NCBI GenBank assembly: GCA_019636195.1
Contig: JAHBYA010000011.1
Span: 62,001 to 126,000 of the forward strand
Length of the DNA stretch: 64,000 nucleotides
Direction: 5' to 3'
Origin: Planctomycetota bacterium
GTDB taxonomy: Bacteria > Planctomycetota > UBA8742 > UBA2392
The notes under the pieces were generated by a model that was not told the DNA's origin, searched no databases, and was given only the letters and a program-made list of their open reading frames with translations. A program made the position numbers and the translations under genes. Position 1 is the first letter of the stretch, and each line of letters opens with the position of its first letter. Positions 60,202 through 64,000 of this stretch are shown here, in pieces.

Positions 60202-61392
60202 ATGTCCGACCGACTGATCGTAAGCACACGCAAAGGCGTCTTTATCCTTGAGCGCTACGGCAGCGGCTGGCGCGAAGCCGCCCACGGCCACGCCGGCACC
60301 AACGTGGCCTACGCCGCACAGGACCCGCGCACAGGCCATATCTGGGCCGCGCTGGACCACGGCCACTGGGGCAGCAAGCTTTCCCGCAGCACCGACAGCG
60401 GCAAAACCTGGGCCGACGCCGGCCAGATTAAGTACCCTGAAGGCGCCCGCTACATGGAATGGCACTGGGCCGACCCCGCGCCCGGGCAAGGCGACGCCCC
60501 GCCCAAGCCCAAGTTTAAAGACGCTCGCGTACTGAAGCTGTGGAGCATCGCCTTTGGCGGCGACAACCAGCCCGGTCGAATTTACGTGGGCACAATTCCG
60601 GGCGGCTTGTTTGTCAGCGACGACAACGGCCAAAGCTGGCAGCTCAATCTGCCGCTCTGGAACGACAAGTCCCGCGGCGGCGACCTGTTTACGGGCAACG
60701 GCGAAGGTTTAAAGCAGTTGTGGTTCGGCACGCCCGCCAGCGCCGAATCCGGCGAGTTTGCCGCCGGCATTCACAGCATTGCCGTCAACCCGCACGACCC
60801 TGACCACGTGATGATTGCCGTGTCGTGCGCCGGCACGGCGGAAACCCGCGACGGCGGCAAAACCTGGCGCGCGCGCAACAAGGGCGTGGCGGCCATCGGC
60901 GTGCCCAACCCCGAAGACGTTGAGTGGGGCCACGACGTGCATTACATGGCCATGTGCAAGGGCGACCCCAGCCACGTTTGGCACCAGAACCACATTGGCG
61001 TGTTCTACAGCGACAACGGCGCCGAGCGCTGGCGCTGCGTCGATGACAAGAAAAAGGGCATCCACTTCGGGTGGCCCATTGCCGTCGATGAGCGCGACGG
61101 CCGCACAGCGTGGGTCGTGCCCCAGCATTCAGACCAGCAGCGCATGACGATCGACCAGGGCCTGTTCGTCGGCCGCACTCGGGACGGCGGCAAGACCTGG
61201 GAGCAATTGCGGCAAGGCCTGCCGCAGGAAGGCTGCTTCGACACGATCTATCGGCATGGTTTGGACAACAGCAACGGGTCGCTGGCGTTCGGCACAACCA
61301 ACGGCAACCTGTACATAAGCCACGACCGCGGCGAAAGCTGGCAGGCGCTGGGCCACAACTTCCCGCCAATCTACGCCGTCAGGTTCGCGTAG
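60202..61392 (+). CDS. BNR/sialidase-like propeller, tailless paralogue
   Basis: A 396-residue propeller with the same Asp-box pattern (STDSGKTWAD, SDDNGQSWQ, TRDGGKTWRA, SHDRGESWQ) and clear similarity along its full length to the preceding product, including LDHGHWG, CAGTAETRDGG versus CAGVLESTDDG and WGHDVHYMA versus WGHDPHFMA. It lacks the basic tail and any signal peptide. Probably arose by tandem duplication and is cotranscribed with the MoaD-like gene. Confidence 0.85.
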   Translation: MSDRLIVSTRKGVFILERYGSGWREAAHGHAGTNVAYAAQDPRTGHIWAALDHGHWGSKLSRSTDSGKTWADAGQIKYPEGARYMEWHWADPAPGQGDAPPKPKFKDARVLKLWSIAFGGDNQPGRIYVGTIPGGLFVSDDNGQSWQLNLPLWNDKSRGGDLFTGNGEGLKQLWFGTPASAESGEFAAGIHSIAVNPHDPDHVMIAVSCAGTAETRDGGKTWRARNKGVAAIGVPNPEDVEWGHDVHYMAMCKGDPSHVWHQNHIGVFYSDNGAERWRCVDDKKKGIHFGWPIAVDERDGRTAWVVPQHSDQQRMTIDQGLFVGRTRDGGKTWEQLRQGLPQEGCFDTIYRHGLDNSNGSLAFGTTNGNLYISHDRGESWQALGHNFPPIYAVRFA

Positions 61393-61413
61393 CGCGGTAG
61401 GCCCCCTGCGCCG

Positions 61414-62508
61414 CTAGATGTCGATGGGCATCACAAGGTAGTAGAACTTTTCCTTCTCGCCGGCGTGCATGACCGCGCCGGTGTCCTTGTCCTTGAACTC
61501 GAAGGTCACCTTGTCGCTGTCGAAGCCGTCGAGCCCCTGCAGGATGTACTGCGGGTCAAAGCCCAGCACGCACTCGTCGCCCTTGTACTCGATCTCCGCC
61601 TTCACCTCGGCCTGGCCCTGGCTGGGACTGCGCGAGCGCAGCGTCAACTCGCCGTCGGCAATCTCGAGGCGCACGGCCTGGCTTTCGACGCTGGTCAGGT
61701 GGCGTGCCTTGTTCAGGGCCAGCCGGAAGTCCTCGGTGTTGATGACGAAGCTCTTGTCCAGGTCGCCGGGGATCACGCTGCGGTAGTCCGGAAACTGGCC
61801 TTCCACGAGCTGCGCGCCGACCTCGGTGCCGTCCACGACTGCCAGCACGCGGTTTTCGGACAGTTTCAGAACCATGTCGCCGTCGTTGCCGATCACCTTG
61901 GCGATCAGGTCGTAGCCCTTGCGCGGCAGAATCACCTGGTAGCCGACTTCCTTGCCCTTGGCGCTGACTTTGCAGTAGCCAAGGCGGCGGCCGTCGGTGC
62001 CGCAGAATTCAATGCCGTTCTTGCGCGGCTCAAGCAGCACGCCGTTCAGCGCGTAGCGGCCTTTTTCCTGGGCGATGCTGCGGCCGACCTTGCGGATCGC
62101 GTTGCCGAAGTCGGCGCACTTGAGCTTGAGCTCAGCGTCGCCGCCGACTTCGGGCAGCTTCGGGAATTCGTCGGGGTCGGCGCTGGTCAGCTCAAAGCGG
62201 TCGCGGCCGGCCTTCAGCTGCACCGTGGTGCCATCGACCGACAGCTCAACAGTTTCGCTGCGGATGTCGCGCAGCAGGTTGCCGGCCAGCGTGGCGGCCA
62301 CCAGCGCCTTGCCGGGCTTCCTGGTTTCGACTTCGCTGAGCGTGCGCTTCAGGCTGAGCTCGAGGTCCGTGGCGCGCAGCTCCAGGCCGTTCTTTTCGGC
62401 GATCAGCAGCACGTTCTGCGTGATCGGGTTGGTCGAGCGCTGGTTGACAATGCTGCTGACCAGGCCCAGTGCTTCAGCCAGTTGATCGCGTGCGCAGATT
62501 ACGTGCAT
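61414..62508 (-). CDS. dnaN: DNA polymerase III beta sliding clamp
   Basis: A 364-residue clamp subunit that encircles DNA and tethers the polymerase. N-terminal LAEALGLVSSIVNQRSTNPI, YALNGVLLEP, EGQFPDYRSVIP and the C-terminal YYLVMPIDI, close to the family end YVIMPMRL, identify it. The ATG at 62508 is preceded by AAAGGAG. It is downstream of dnaA on the same strand, separated by a long gap and a terminator. Confidence 0.96.
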   Translation of the reverse strand: MHVICARDQLAEALGLVSSIVNQRSTNPITQNVLLIAEKNGLELRATDLELSLKRTLSEVETRKPGKALVAATLAGNLLRDIRSETVELSVDGTTVQLKAGRDRFELTSADPDEFPKLPEVGGDAELKLKCADFGNAIRKVGRSIAQEKGRYALNGVLLEPRKNGIEFCGTDGRRLGYCKVSAKGKEVGYQVILPRKGYDLIAKVIGNDGDMVLKLSENRVLAVVDGTEVGAQLVEGQFPDYRSVIPGDLDKSFVINTEDFRLALNKARHLTSVESQAVRLEIADGELTLRSRSPSQGQAEVKAEIEYKGDECVLGFDPQYILQGLDGFDSDKVTFEFKDKDTGAVMHAGEKEKFYYLVMPIDI

Positions 62509-62970
62509 GGCGGCTCCTTTTGGTCCGGCGGTTGTACCCATCGCGGCCGGCGTTTCAACGTCGTGCAAAGATGTCAGTAGTCGAGCGCAGTCCTGCCCCC
62601 CTGCTGTACCCTGAACAATAGAGAATTCAATCAGTGTTCTATTAACAGGCCCTGTCCGAATGTCAGCAGCGTCGTGGACATACCCCGGCAGCGCCACACT
62701 AGCAAAGATTGGCGACGCACAGTCGAAACTGGAAAAGTACGGGAGAAACTTTTATCCGCGGCGGCTGTGACGAGTGCATGGCACAGCGCATGTTGGAAGA
62801 TGGCAGCAGCGAAGGATGAAACCCGCAGGCTCTGCGCACGCTTTCCGGCGCGCACTGACACCCGAACAGATTGGGGAGAGTGTGCGCGGCAAGTGTTACA
62901 AGTGGGGCGGCCTGCCAACGAAAACCCCCGCGGTAGCGGGGGTTTCTTGGGCGCTCATCCGCGGCCTTCA
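62509..62970. other. dnaA-dnaN intergenic region, candidate oriC
   Basis: A 462-nt gap without a supported gene, flanked by dnaA and dnaN. It contains one DnaA-box-like TTATCCGCG (62752-62760, two mismatches to the consensus TTATCCACA), the most A/T-rich stretch of the area (about 62613-62649, with AATAGA 62617-62622 and TCTATT 62638-62643 as inverted repeats) and a terminator beside dnaA. Box density is low, so the origin assignment rests mainly on gene order; the other candidate is upstream of dnaA, outside the window. Confidence 0.4.
62917..62945 (-). terminator. Terminator after dnaA
   Basis: On the minus strand AAACCCCCGC (62945-62936), loop TACC, GCGGGGGTTT (62931-62922), then TCGTT. 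A 10-bp perfect stem 25 nt past the dnaA stop; it also has Ts on the plus strand, so it could act both ways. Confidence 0.8.
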
Positions 62971-64000
62971 TCAGGCGACGGGCCGGCGCAATTGCAGTTC
63001 AAAGCGTTCAAGCTCGCTGCGCAGGTCGGGGTCTTTCAGGCGCAGGCCTTTGATCTTGTTGATTGCGTGCAGCACCGTGCTGTGGTCGCGCCCGCCAAAG
63101 AAGCTGCCGATCTCGGTCAGGGTAAGCTGCGTAAGCTCTTTGGTCAGGTACATCGCCACGTGGCGCGGGAAGGCGAGGTTCTTGGTGCGACGCTGGCTCA
63201 GCAGGTCATTCAGTCGCACGTTGTAGTGCTCGCAAACGACTTCAATGATGTCATCCGTGGCGATACGCGCGGGCGCCGGCTTGGCCTTGACCAGGTGGCG
63301 CAGCGCCTCATGGGCAAGCTGCAGGTTGATCGGGCGCTTGCTCATGCCCGACAGCGCGGTCAACTGCACTACCGCGCCCTCAAGCTCGCGCACGTTTGTC
63401 ACGATGTTCTCGGCCAGGAAGTGCACAACCTCGTCGGGCACTTCAATGCCGCGCAATTCGGCCTTTTTGCGTACGATGGCCATGCGCGTCTCGGTGCACG
63501 GTGCTTCAACTTTTACGGCCAGGCCCCAGTGAAAGCGGCTGATCAACCGGTCTTCGAGGTTGGGAATGTCGCGCGGCACGCTGTCGCTGGTCAGGCAGAT
63601 CTGCTTGCCGAGCTGGAACAGGTGATTGAAGGTGTGAAAGAACTCTTCCTGCGTCTGTTCTTTGCCGGCGAGGAAGTGGATGTCGTCGATCAGCAACGCG
63701 TCGCACTCGCGCAGCTCCTGTCGGAAAGCGGCGGTGCTGCCGGCTTTCAGCGCGCTCACGAAGCGATTGACAAACTCTTCGCACGACATCATGCGGATCT
63801 TGGGCATGCGCGGCAGCAGCTTGCGCGCGATGGCCGTCAGCAGGTGCGTCTTGCCCAGGCCTACGCCGCCATGGATGAACAACGGGTTGTAGGTCTTGCC
63901 GGGGTTTTCCGAGACAGCCTGCGCAGCGGCGGCCGCAAGCTGGTTGCTGGGGCCGACCACAAAGTGGCCGAAGTCCAGCCCGCTCTGCAGCTGGCTGCTG
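62971..64000 (-). CDS. dnaA: Chromosomal replication initiator, 5' end missing
   Basis: The C-terminal 343 or so residues of DnaA; the frame runs off the window's right edge. Visible parts are LDFGHFVVGPSN, the AAA+ Walker A GGVGLGKTHL, Walker B LLIDDIHFLAGK, sensor motifs, and the domain IV DNA-binding region ending FPRHVAMYL and GGRDHSTVLHAINKI, the DnaA signature. It binds DnaA boxes and opens the origin. Confidence 0.97.
   Translation of the reverse strand, partial: SSQLQSGLDFGHFVVGPSNQLAAAAAQAVSENPGKTYNPLFIHGGVGLGKTHLLTAIARKLLPRMPKIRMMSCEEFVNRFVSALKAGSTAAFRQELRECDALLIDDIHFLAGKEQTQEEFFHTFNHLFQLGKQICLTSDSVPRDIPNLEDRLISRFHWGLAVKVEAPCTETRMAIVRKKAELRGIEVPDEVVHFLAENIVTNVRELEGAVVQLTALSGMSKRPINLQLAHEALRHLVKAKPAPARIATDDIIEVVCEHYNVRLNDLLSQRRTKNLAFPRHVAMYLTKELTQLTLTEIGSFFGGRDHSTVLHAINKIKGLRLKDPDLRSELERFELQLRRPVA

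Overview
The window is GC-rich, tightly packed chromosomal DNA that carries the dnaA-dnaN region at its right edge. Gene content fits Planctomycetota or a nearby PVC lineage: a serine/threonine kinase with an extracytoplasmic SUMF1 domain and a DWG instead of a DFG motif, very large kelch/Ig-like lipoproteins, a caspase-fold lipoprotein, a C-terminal sorting signal, flavin-dependent ThyX, and many exported TPR/HEAT proteins without assigned function. This placement is inferred from gene families; no rRNA or tRNA gene was recognised to confirm it.

Left part (1-10.4 kb): the 3' part of uvrA; then a phenylalanine/tyrosine-type transcription attenuator (promoter, leader peptide with four Phe and two Tyr codons, competing antiterminator and terminator) in front of a prephenate-dehydratase-like gene coupled to a chorismate mutase-DAHP synthase fusion. 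Next come a receiver-only response regulator, an FMN glutamate-synthase-like protein, thyX, and a small coupled set with a PLP enzyme and a P-loop kinase.

10.4-15.5 kb: a GbsR/MarR-type regulator whose promoter carries a GTCAGT-N4-ACTGAC site. A closely related site lies in front of seven membrane-protein genes, most joined by 4-nt start/stop overlaps (wax-synthase-like MBOAT acyltransferase, CPBP protease-like, YndJ-like). This looks like one regulon.

15.5-24.2 kb: an S41-protease-like lipoprotein lacking both catalytic residues, a copper-type P-ATPase, a highly structured untranslated leader ending in a terminator-like hairpin over the next start codon, an MBL-fold hydrolase, and an Ntn-hydrolase-like C45 protein whose promoter is covered by a perfect 14-bp-arm palindrome.

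24.2-36.1 kb: three overlapping minus-strand genes (kelch/Ig-like lipoprotein, kinase-SUMF1, caspase-fold lipoprotein with altered catalytic residues) that look like one envelope signalling unit.

36-56 kb: a mix of housekeeping and envelope genes: SDR, YebC, FHA, PDZ/toroid, TPR, a KAP P-loop NTPase with a terminator hairpin in its 5' leader, a repeat protein with a C-terminal sorting signal, an ApeP/FabZ-like dehydratase, GT2-DUF2062, a DUF2064-like protein, giant exported HEAT and TPR proteins, and a LuxR regulator.

56-64 kb: nadD, icd, a MoaD/ThiS-like small protein ending in GG followed by two tandem BNR propellers (one with a histone-H1-like lysine tail built of 81-nt repeats), then dnaN and the 3' part of dnaA on the minus strand, with a 462-nt intergenic stretch that is the best candidate for oriC.
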